Assembly (NCBI RefSeq): GCF_031755915.1
Contig: NC_083382.1
Span: 26,884,001 to 26,948,000, forward strand
DNA: 64,000 nt
DNA from: Ziziphus jujuba
Lineage: Eukaryota > Streptophyta > Magnoliopsida > Rosales > Rhamnaceae
Direction: 5' to 3'
Part shown: positions 11,141 through 21,830 of the stretch, piece by piece
Numbering within the stretch: position 1 is the stretch's first letter
Layout of the letters: each line of letters opens with the position of its first letter
Program-made: the position numbers and the translations under genes
Notes under the pieces: generated by a model
What the model was told of the DNA's origin: nothing
Databases searched by the model: none
The model's input: only the letters and a program-made list of their open reading frames with translations

Positions 11141-11821
11141 GTTGGTATTAGAGCTCTAGGTTCTAGTATTCCTAAGGGACTGTGCTATCCGTGTCTAATC
11201 TCTCGTTTTACCCGTCTTAAAGCGTTCTTTCTGTTTGTCTCGAAGCAAATTCGTTGCCTGAGTTTGAATAACTCCAATCTTCGAAGGCGTCAAAATATTT
11301 TTCCGATCGATTATCAAAATTAAATGCTTTTCAAAGTGGTATTTGAAATTAAAGGTGTTTTATTCAAGTATTTTTGTTTATGTTCGTACATGTATTTGTA
11401 TGTTATATTGTTTGATATTATACTGCACCATATGGAGGCGGCGAACCAATGTGGTCCATGTAGAGCTAGCCCCATAATCATGTTGCCTACAAGTCCAGGG
11501 GATCGGACGGCCAATATAGGCAACCACCCTGGTTTGTATTGGTAGCAGAGTGTCGGCGACAGTTGGAATAATGGATTATGTAGCATGTAGAAGGTGTCGT
11601 ACGTACCTCCATTACAAGCGTGCATATTTTATTTTATACTATGAATTTCAAGATCTGATTTTATGCATTTATTCATGTTTTTATTATTGTTCCAATGTGG
11701 AGTTTTAACAATTGCCTATGCAAGTTAGTATTTTCGGGAAAGCACGCTCAGCGACTGATGTTCTTATACGTTCAGCGACGTAAGAAATTTCGAGGATGAA
11801 ATTTTTGTAAGGGGGGAAGGT
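11141..11821 (+). mobile_element. Internal remnant with primer-binding site and polypurine tract
   Basis: TGGTATTAGAGC at 11143-11154 matches the initiator-methionine tRNA primer-binding site of plant LTR elements with one change. At the other end a cgaggatgaaatttttgtaa segment leads to the polypurine tract aaggggggaagg (11809-11820) just before the 3' LTR. This is the typical end of Tekay/Del chromoviruses. Only ~0.68 kb remains and no gag or pol motif is readable. It may be a non-autonomous derivative or a large deletion. Confidence 0.75.
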
Positions 11822-12489
11822 TGTAACACCCTGTCCCGAACCATGTCGGAATTTTCGCACGTTGACCGAGGTTGACCGTTGACCGAAGGGGTCAAAAGTT
11901 GACTTTTTGACCCGGTTGGAATTCTAGGTTGACTGAGGTACCGTTACGAAGTACACATTGGCACGAGTTCGTAGACTAGTAGCACGTTGAAAACGGAGCT
12001 ACGGTTTGAAAGTTAGGAGCAAAATAAGTTGAGGTCCAAACTGTCCAAGGGGTGCCGTAGTTGACTTTTTATTCATGTAAGGTTGAGCTTTGACTCATGC
12101 ATGGTTGTAAAGTGTTCGTCGATACGAGTCTGTAGACTAGCGGCACGCCCGATTTGGACATGTGGTTTGAAAGTTATGGACCTGTAGAGTTTTTCAAACA
12201 CCGTATTATTTTAATATTATTTTTTTAAACGCGTAACGATGTGCCATGTGTGACTTAATGAAGGTGACCATGTGTCACCATGTTGAGAAGCCACATGTCA
12301 ACCATGTGTAATATCAAATTATTTTTATTATTATTTTAAATAATAATATTATTATTTGATTATTTAATTATTTTTAATTTATTCTTTTTATTTTCTTTCT
12401 TTTTCTTTTTCTTTTTCTTTTTCTTTTCTTTTCCCCCACGTGGGAAAAAAGGCCAGGGGGCCCGATCCTCTCCTTCTTCTTCTTCTTCT

Positions 12490-12531
<42 letters not shown>

Positions 12532-14564
12532 TTCCTTCCCACCGCCCGTCTCTCTCTCTCTCCCTGCTGCACTTTTTCCAGCCACTGGAACCGCTCACGC
12601 GCCGGCCGACGTGAAAGCCCACAGCTGGGCGACACCGGCAGCCAAATTTACGGCCGAATGGCCAGCGGACGCGCCGGAATCGTCCTCCAACACCGGCGGC
12701 CGGTGTGTCGCTGATTTGGCCATTTTCCGGCAGCCACCGGTCGTGCAACTGGTCCTTTCCCACTAATTTGGATCCTCTAATTCCGATTCTGAGCTCCAAT
12801 TAACTCAACTCCCATCGATTTGCGAGATACAAGGAATTGAAAACCGGCCGAAGCTTTCCGGCCACCTCCGTCGGAATTGGGGTCGATGGAGACCGGATTG
12901 GTAATCCTCGTCGCTCAAGCTTCGATTCGGTATATAATTTGTCAATTTTGGGTAACGTTTGTGTTTGACCCCCCAGGTACCAGGTATTATTTACCCGAAT
13001 AAAATATTAATTTATTTGACTGTGTGTGAATTGTGTTCTAGGAGCACCGGTGAGTCGTGGAATTGATCCCATGGTGGATCATGGTTTAATTGCGTGCTCC
13101 AGGTGAGTGACCCACCTTCAAAAATTATTTTGGGCAATTAATTATGTTTAATTGGTATTTAAATTGGTATTTAAATTATGCTCATGTGGTACAATTTAAT
13201 TATGGTTTTATTGCGGTTTAATTTACTTATCATGCATGAGCAAAGTGTATTTCGGTAATATTTGTACGAGGTTTTAAGTAATATTTTTCGGGCATAATTG
13301 GGTTATATATTTTACGAAAATATTTGTTTAAATTTTATAAATTATGCCCGTGGTATTTTTATGGTTGCATCTCGTACTTCGAGAAAATTGTGGTTTGTTT
13401 GTTATCGATGGTTCGTACCGATGTGTTTAATAAAAATATGTGGGGTGGTAAATGTGAGAATTTAATGTATTTCCCACGGTAATTTTGGAAAACGGTACGG
13501 TTGGTTAATAATGATTATTTTAGACGCACTCATACAGTATTGGTGTTCTGGTGTATGGACACGTGGTAGCGCGCAAGTATTATGTGGTTTAGCGCGCAAG
13601 TATTATTTCTCCCGTGGTTGCCATTGGACTGGGCAGGCAAGTTTGATATTGGCCACAGCCACCCCTCCCTTGGCCGGGATGATGGTTTCAGCAGCGGTAC
13701 TGTCGGGACGCCGAAGTGCCGTTTGCAAGTTTCTCTCTTTAATCTCCCCGCCAGTCGGTGCTCAGGACGCTGGGTATCGGAGGGCATCACTGGTATATAG
13801 TGTGGTGCGTAAGTGTAAATTTCAAATAAAGTTTCAAACCCCAAAGAGTACAAAATTATTTATTATAAATTATTGCAGTTTATTTATATTTGGGGTATTT
13901 ATTTATTTATTGTTGTTTGTTAAATTATTTGGTCCCTTGGTTTTTGGGAAGTACGAATATCGGGTTTTGTGAAAATGTTTTAAAAGGGGAACATTTCCAA
14001 CGGAGTGAATAGTGAGGGTTTTGAGAGAAATTGTTACTTCAAATGTTTATTTATTTATTTATTTAATTATTCAGTATTAATTTATTAAATCCCTTTATTT
14101 GGTATATTATTAATATTATATTGTACAGTAGATAGGGTCACTCACTGAGATGGTTAGCATCTTACACTCTTAAATTCCGTTCCACTAGGTCCAGGTTGGA
14201 GACGTTGATTGTCCGGGGCGAGCCCAACGTCTCAGTTCGTTGCCGAGGGTTCAAGAAGTATTTCTTCCCTTTTCCTCTCTATCCTGTATTACTTCTTATC
14301 TGTCATTTTATAAATTCCACATTTATCTGTATAATGCTCTGTATACTGTATGTGAAGTGCTAAAATTTGTGGAATCAAATTGTAGTAACGTGGGAGGAAT
14401 AAGGGGATGTTTTTAGAAGTGTGTTTTCAGTGCAGGTAATTTTTGGTAAGTCCTACCCTTAAGGGAGGTGCTGCCGGATTTTCCGTTGGAAGGTTCGGTG
14501 GTATTTCCCTGGGATCAGGGCTTGTCTAGGGTTCCGGGGAAGGAATTCTGGACGGGTCCTGACA
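11822..14564 (+). mobile_element. 3' LTR, Tekay-like Ty3/gypsy, about 2.74 kb
   Basis: Starts TGTAACACCCTGTCCCGAAC right after the polypurine tract and ends GGTCCTGACA. It contains a CT-rich tract (about 12370-12560), a GC-rich section (12590-12900) and the conserved ggtgagtgacccacc block shared with the other copies. Apparent open frames here are spurious. Confidence 0.88.
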
Positions 14565-14980
14565 ATAGGATCTAGACTATACTCCGAGTCACGTAAGAGC
14601 CACCTGGACGAGTGGGTCAGCCTGTAGAGAGTACTAGTATCTCCGACATCTGATTGATCATGATCATGAGATACAAAATGGATACAAATTATGGTGACAT
14701 TAGCTAGGCCAATTAGAAGAACATGTAATGTTAACTAACAATACTAACTTATTTTATTTTATTTTATTTTTTGTCTTCTGCTCTTGACGTCTACTTCAAA
14801 TGTCGTTGAAGCATGTGCTAGTTTTTCATTCTTGTACTCAACTTTTGGTAATGATAATGTTGGAATTGTCCTTTATAAGAGAAACAACCTCTTTTCGGAT
14901 AGTGAATGAAATTCTCTGAATCCCCATTAAATCAAGTTCCTTACTTTATTAAACTTTTTTCATAACAAATGGCAAATTTG
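14565..14980. repeat. 410-bp flanking direct repeat, right copy
   Basis: Second copy of 10509-10918. From the end of this copy the sequence continues into the normal psi3 upstream flank (matching block B near 43030), so the original chromosome ran through this copy. The left copy and the retroelement are the added material. Confidence 0.85.
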
Positions 14981-15132
14981 TTACCATGCTTTTGTCTCCA
15001 GCTATCTCGCATGCTTGGATTTTGCATAATATTAATTTTAGACACATTAAATGCTCATCTAGTATGGGAGATAAATAAAATACATGAAAACCAATTAAAA
15101 CTCATTACTGGGAACTCAAAAGAGGATAATAA

Positions 15133-18036
15133 TGTAACACCCCATCCCGAACCATGTCGGAATTTTTGCACGTTGACCGAGGTTGACTGTTGACCGTTGA
15201 CCGAAGGGGTCAAAAATTGACTTTTTGATCCGATTGGAATTCTAGGTTGACTGAGGTACCGTTACGAAGTACACGTTGGCACGAGTTCGTCGACTAGTAG
15301 CACGTTGAAAACGGAGCTACGGTTTGAAAGTTATGAGCAAAACAAGTTGAGGTCCAAACTGTCCAAGGGGTGCCGGAGTTGACTTTTTATTCATGCAAAG
15401 TTGAACTTTGACTCATGCATGGTTGTAAAGTGTTAGTCGATACGAGTCCGTAGACTAGCGGCACATCCGATTTGGACATGTGGTTTGGAAGTTATGGACC
15501 TATAGAGTTTTTCAAATACCATATTATTTTAATATTATTTTTGAATGTGTAACGATGTGCCACGTGTGACTTAATGAAGGTGACCATGTGTCATCATGGT
15601 GAGATGTCACGTGTCAACCATGTTTAATACCAAATTATTTTATTGTTATTTTGTGTATAATGTTATTTTAAATATTATTTAATTATTTTTATTTTATTTT
15701 ATTTCCTTTATTTCTTTTTCTTTTTTTTTTCTTTTTTTTCCTTTTCCCCACGTGGCAAAACACCTTTCTCTTTTCTTTTCCTTCCTTCCCTTCTTCTTCC
15801 CCGAGCCATCAAAAAAACCAGCAGGTATTTTTCTCTCTCTCTCTCTCTCCTTTGACCCTCTCCCTCTCTCTCTTTGACTGACCGTTTGGCCGGATTTCAG
15901 TCGTCGGAAAGCCACACGCGCCGGCCATCGGTGAAGCCCATCTCCTCGCGACCTCAGCCTCCAATTTTCCAGGCCAGTCGCCGCCGGACGCGCCCAGATC
16001 GGGCCGGTGAAGTCGGCGGCGGCCGGTTAAGTTTTTCCGACGATTCTCGTCGTTTCCGACCAATCCAGCCCGACCCATACCTCTATTCCACCATTTTTGA
16101 CCCCTCTGAGTCCATTTCCGAGGTTAGATTGCCCAAAATCCCCACCGTTTGAGAGATCCCTCAAGTTTAAATTCGGCCGAATCTTTCTGACCAAATTCCG
16201 GCCACCGCCAGTCGAATTGAACTCAATGGAGGTCGGTAATGTGATCCTCATCTCACAAGCTTTCCATAGACATATAATTTATCAATTTTGGATAACGTTT
16301 GTGTTTGACCCCCCAGGTACCGGGTATTATTTATCCGATTAAAATATTAATTTATTTGACTATGTGTGAATTGTGTTCTAGGAGCACCGGTGAGTCGTGG
16401 AATTGATCCCATGGTGGATCTTGGATTAATTGCGTGCTCCAGGTGAGTGACCCACCTTTAATAAATATTTTGGGAATTAATTATATTTAATTGCTGTTAA
16501 ATTGGTATCCGAAATTATGCTCATGTGGCGTATTTTAAATATAGTCGGAAAAAATATTATTTTATATATATTTATCCGTTGGTGCTAAATGGAATTTTGG
16601 GGTCATTAAGAAATTTCCGATTCTTATTTTATGGTGATTAAATGGTATTTATTATGCATGAGCAAAGTATATTTCAGTAATAATCGTACGTGGTTTTAAG
16701 TATTATTTTTGGGCATAATTGGTTTGAATATTTTAAGAAAATTATTTGTTCAAATTGGTGGTTTAATTTTCATAATTATGCCCGTGGTATATTATTTGTT
16801 GAACCGCGTGTTGCGAGGAAAATTATTTTTATCCGTTATCGATGTTTTCGTACCGGTTTGTTGAATAAAAATATATGGGATGGTAAGTGTGAAAATTTGA
16901 TATATTTCCCACGGTAATTTTGGAAAAAACGGTACGGTTGGTTTAATAATTATTTTAGACGCATTCACACAGTATTGGTGTTCTGGTATATGTATATGTG
17001 GTTCAGCGCGCAAGTATTATTATTTCTCCCGTGAGTTGCCATTGGACCGTGGGCAGGCAAGTCTTATATAGTGCACACAGCTGCCCCCCTCCTTGGCCGG
17101 GATGATGGTTTCAACAGCGGTACTGTCGGGACACTGAAGTGCCGTTTGCAAGTTTCTCTCTTTAATCTCCCCGCCAGTCGGTGCTCAGAATGCTGGGTAT
17201 CGGAGGGCATCACTGGTATACGGTGTGGCGCGTCAAGTACAAATTATTCGGATAGAAATTTCAAACCCCAAAGAGTACAAAATTATTTATTATAATTTAT
17301 TGTAGTTTATTTATATTTGGGCTATTTATTTATTTATTTATTTTTTATTAATTTATTTGGTCCCTTGGTTTTCGGGAAGTACGAATATTGGGTTTTGTGA
17401 AAATGTTTTAAAAGGGGAACATTTCCAACGGAGTGAATAGTGAGGGTTTTGAGAGAAATTGTTACCTCAATTGTTTATTTATTTATTTATTTAATTGTTC
17501 GGTATTGATTAATTAAATCCCTTTATTTGGTATACTATTAATATTAAAGGTGTACAGTAGATAGGGTCACTCACTGAGATGATTAGCATCTCACGCTCTT
17601 AAATTCCGTTCCCCTAGGTCCAGGTTGGGAGATGTTGATCGTCCGGGGTGAGCCCGACGTCTCAGCTCGTTGCCGAAAGTCCAAGAAGTATTTCTTCCCT
17701 TTTTCCTCTTCATCTTGTATTGTTTCCGTATCTGTCATTGTATAAATTCCACATTTATTTGTATAATGCTTTGTATACTGTATTGGACGTGTAGTTATTA
17801 TTTATGCACTGAGTTGCTGTTATTTGGAGTGCTGAAATTTGTGGATTCAACTTGTAGTATTGTGGGAGGAATAAGGGGATGAACATAGAAGTGTGTTTTC
17901 AGTGCAGGTAATTTTTGGTTAGTCCTACCCTTAGGGGAGGTGCTGCCAGATTTTCCGTTGGAAGGTTCGATGGTATTTTCCTGGGATCAGGGCTTGTCTA
18001 GGGTTCCGGAGAAGGAATTCTAGATGGGTCCTGACA
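15133..18036 (+). mobile_element. Solo LTR, Tekay-like, about 2.9 kb
   Basis: Runs from TGTAACACCCC to CCTGACA. It is flanked by ataa on both sides (15129-15132 and 18037-18040), and the block B site at about 43190 is an empty version with a single ataat. No internal region or second LTR is present, so it is a solo LTR left by LTR-LTR recombination. It lies between the psi3 flank and the psi2 3' flank. Confidence 0.88.
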
Positions 18037-18561
18037 ATAATATTTCGCGTAAGTTAATTTTACTTGATGGAAAGTACCAAAAAATTTGTTAAATTAATTA
18101 GAATTTAAAGCTGGGAGAGGTATAAATATGACTTGTTATTATAAGTTAAGAGTTTTGGGGATTAAGTGTTCTAACTGGGTTTGTCCTACATCAATTATAA
18201 AATAAGATCAAGAAAATGCATAAGAGTTCAGAGATTGTTTCCACATGCTTAAGAAATTGAACCACTAACGACTACATTTTTTATATCTAATCATGCAAAC
18301 CTAGATTAAATCTTAACCATGAATGTACAGCTAGTTTAGACAAGCTATAAGAACAAACAAGAAAGTCGAAACAGAGCGTTTCCACGCTAATATTTCATAA
18401 AATTACTTAAATAAAACTTCAATAAACTACTTAATAATACAAGTAAAGGGTGAGATGGAACCAGAATCACCATGAACGTAGTACTATGCTGTGATTACGA
18501 AAACACATCCTGAACCAAATTAAAATAAAACAATAAAGTTAAAAAAATAAAATAAAATAAG
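18037..18561. other. 3' flank of psi2
   Basis: Matches 43190-43722 of block B, the 3' flank of the intact OMT there. No coding signal was seen. Confidence 0.55.
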
Positions 18562-18868
18562 TCATTCTGGATAAGACTCGATAATGGAGAGTATGGCTTG
18601 AATTTTGATAATTTTATAGAGAGTGAAACCTCCGTCGTTCAATATTTTCTTCCACTCCTTCTCAGTTCTCTCTTTCCCTCCAGAGGTATGTGGAAGCATT
18701 AATAGATCAATTACTGTTCACATTTCATCGAAAATCTCATTACCATCAGACTTCACAAAAATGTCCAAAATAATAACTTTTCCATTTTTCTCTCCTATTG
18801 CTTTCCTGCAATTTCTCAATATCTGCTTGGCCTCTAAGCTCTGCCTCTGCTTCATAATTTGCTTCCAT
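18562..18868 (-). pseudogene. OMT pseudogene psi2 (block A copy of the OMT at 43723-44952)
   Basis: The stop (18562-18564) and most of exon 2 are present with point changes. At 18819-18824 the sequence jumps straight from exon 2 into the first ~15 codons of exon 1, ending at the ATG (18866-18868). About 0.92 kb, including the intron, the SAM-binding motif and the catalytic His, is deleted between two atatct repeats that are both still present in block B (near 43980 and 44905). The product could not be an active methyltransferase. Confidence 0.85.
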
Positions 18869-18869
18869 G

Positions 18870-20357
18870 TTTTCGATCACTTTCGACTCTCAAAGTATAT
18901 GCTTTCTGTTTCTTTAAATCAAGTGGTGGACTAAGCCATTTAAGCTTTCATTTACATCCACCAGTGTTGTGATCTACAACTACTTAATAATAATTAAGCA
19001 GCCAAAATTAATTTAAGCTTTCTTTTACTTTAGTAAAAAATATATAAATTTATATATGCGGCCCACAATGGTAATAATAAATGGAAATTGTATTCTATTA
19101 TATTACATATTTGCTGTACATTTGTTGTATTTTAACTATTTCTTTTTCTTTCTTGTCTCTTTTCCTTTTTAATTATTAGCTGTCTTTTAAAATCATAACC
19201 AAAGGAAGTGTTAAATGGTGAACACAAGTTGTCTAATTAATCAAATATCAAATGAAAAAAAAATAATAATAATTGTCTAATTAATCATTAATTGATCATT
19301 GTTTGGACAAAACAAAATTTTAACCCAATCAAAAGAATAATATTAGATATATAACAAAAGAGCAGCTTTTATTTATGTATGCTTTTTTTTTTTTTTTAAT
19401 GTATGTTTAACTAATTTAGTTTATTGACCCAAAAAAAAAAGTTTATTTATCTGAGCTCCCAACTACCCGTCCATTTCCTTGTCCCTTGGGCTGAGTTGAA
19501 CCTAATATAAGTTGATGATTTAATAGGAGAGAATATATTGTGAAGCAAATATGCAAATGTGGAAAGTTGTCCCTATTTTATATTTGACGAAGGTTGGTCT
19601 CAATTCTTCAAGTAACTCAACTCGGAACAATATAAAAGCAATATTTTTAACAGAAAACATGCTAGCTTATATATAGAAAATAAGTTTTAAAATAAAGTGA
19701 AATACATACTATATAATAACTTGGTGACATATTGCAATGATGTTTACCAATTATTGTCCATTTCTACTACCAACTCCACCATGGTCCACAGAAGTAAAAT
19801 GTTTCATTCACAAGTGGTGAATATTCACGAGTGATATGGTATAAATCTAATTGGTTGGCCTGCTAGCAACTTTCATACATATCATTTGTAAACCTCTTAA
19901 TATGCGCATAATATTATTCCCCACTAGAAAATGTGAAAGCTGTTTTCCAACATTAAATATTCAGCAAGTTAATTGATCCTTCAAAGCTAATAAAGGTCAT
20001 GTAGATGTAGACAATCACATTCTCATTTTTGGTTGTGTATTAAAAGATTATGGATTTACATTAGAGTTTGATTATCACTTGATCTTTTTTAATATTTTTG
20101 AATCGATCCCACTATGTCAAATGAATAAGTACATAAGTTGTTTGGAGCATTAAAGGCTTAAACTTATTAGAGAAAACAGAAACATCATCTTTCTAGCAAA
20201 AACAAAAAAAAAACAAAAAAAACAGAAACATCATCTTATTTATTGGATTAAAATGCGGTACAAAACTAAGATTGCAATATTAAACATTATGCACAATGCC
20301 CCTTTTTTTAGTATTTCAAATTAATATTCTCCTAATATATATTAAATTCCAGGACTC
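18870..20357. other. Intergenic, duplicated
   Basis: Matches 44960-46554 of block B: the promoter side of psi2 and the 3' flank of psi1. AT-rich with poly-T and poly-A tracts. No gene was seen. Confidence 0.55.
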
Positions 20358-20654
20358 TCACTGTGGATAGGCCTCAATAATAGATAGTAAGGTTGGGATC
20401 TTGATAATCTTGTAGCTAGGAAACCCTCCTTCGTTCAAAATCTTCCATTCCATCTCTGTCCTTTCCTTTCCTCCTGAGGAATGTGCAATCATTTGCAGAT
20501 CAAATGCCAAACCAATCTCATCCAAAAGTTCATCTCCTTGTGCCTCCAAAACAACTTCCACTATAATTATTTTCCCACCTTTCTCTGGTATTGCTTTCTT
20601 GCAGTTCTTCAATATCTTCACACAATCTTCGTCGCTCCAATCATGCATTACCCA
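20358..20654 (-). pseudogene. OMT pseudogene psi1, exon 2 (block A)
   Basis: Open and nearly identical to exon 2 of the OMT at 46555: WVMHDWSDEDC at the start, GGKERTEMEW, and IIEAYPQ at the end. It is one Lys codon shorter after MEW. The acceptor (atacag) is intact. The exon itself could still be translated, but its partner exon at 27103-27639 is truncated and frameshifted and the intron is now ~6.4 kb, so the locus is classed as a pseudogene. Confidence 0.85.
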
Positions 20655-21830
20655 CTGTATCAAGTATATAATATGTTATATATGGCTTTTTTTTTTTTCC
20701 CTTTTTTCTTTTCTCTCTATTTTGATATTTTGTATAAAGACGCGTGCATCATAATTAATCATTAAATATTTCAATTTCCTAACGAGAATCTAGTAAAAGA
20801 AAAAAAATATACATAGACAGTTACATTTTTACTTTCTTTATAGAGCTTGCATAACCTTTTTAATGTTGTTTGTCATTTCAAAATAAAATATAGGACATGA
20901 ATAAATGACAGAACTTTATTTATTATTTTCTTTTCTAGATAGAATTTAGGTCGAAAAAATAATCAAAGTACCAGGAGGTCAGTCACATCAAAACTATAAA
21001 AATTTATAACTCTTTTTTTTTTTTTTTTTTGGTCAATATAAAAATTTATAACTCTTCTGTATGCATATAATTTTGGATCAATTATACTTTGATATTCTCC
21101 GTTTTCAGTTTTAAATTTACCACATTTTACCCTTTATTTTTGATTTAGCATACACTAAGCCTTCTATAAATTTAATAGTTATAGTTTTTAACATTGAATG
21201 CAATAATGGAGTATAGGCTGCAATTTAATAGTTATAGTTTTTAACCTCTAATGCAATTATGGAATATAGGCTGCAATTTAATAGTCATAGTTTTTAACCT
21301 CTATACAAATTGAATTGGATATTTTTATATTTTGCTGAGTTATATAAAGCATCCTAAAGATAATCATTTATTGGTTGGTATTAAAGAATTTGGTTTTTGA
21401 TAAATCTGCACCAAAATAAAAACTAGAAGTCTTAATATGGTGGGTTTTAAATTAATGGTATGAATTTCAACGTCTTGAAATTATAAAAATATTAAAATAC
21501 AATTAATTTTATAATTTTTAAATATTTTTGGTTTCAAAAATGGGTAATGGGAAACACAAAATTAGGTATAGGGTATATAAAATTAAATTTATTTTAAGAG
21601 TTAATTACATTTTAATGCTTTTAACATATAAATTTTTTTTAATTTAAACAGTCAATTTTTAAAAATAGTAATTTAGATTTTAATTTTTAGACTTATTGTA
21701 ACATAGTTTGATTTTTCAATTTTAATCAAACAAATTGATATCTTTTTTCTTTTTCTTTTTTTAATCACAAAACCTTACAGATTTAAATTACCAAAATGCA
21801 CTTAGCCCTATCTCTAATAATGTAACACCC

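Noticed and set aside
12360..12799. Lys/Arg/Glu-rich frames
   Set aside because: Translation of a CTTT/CTT microsatellite within an LTR.
13511..13972. 153-codon forward frame, repeated at 23690-23959
   Set aside because: Conserved only because it lies in the shared 3' half of the LTR family. No domain, and it is not open in all copies.
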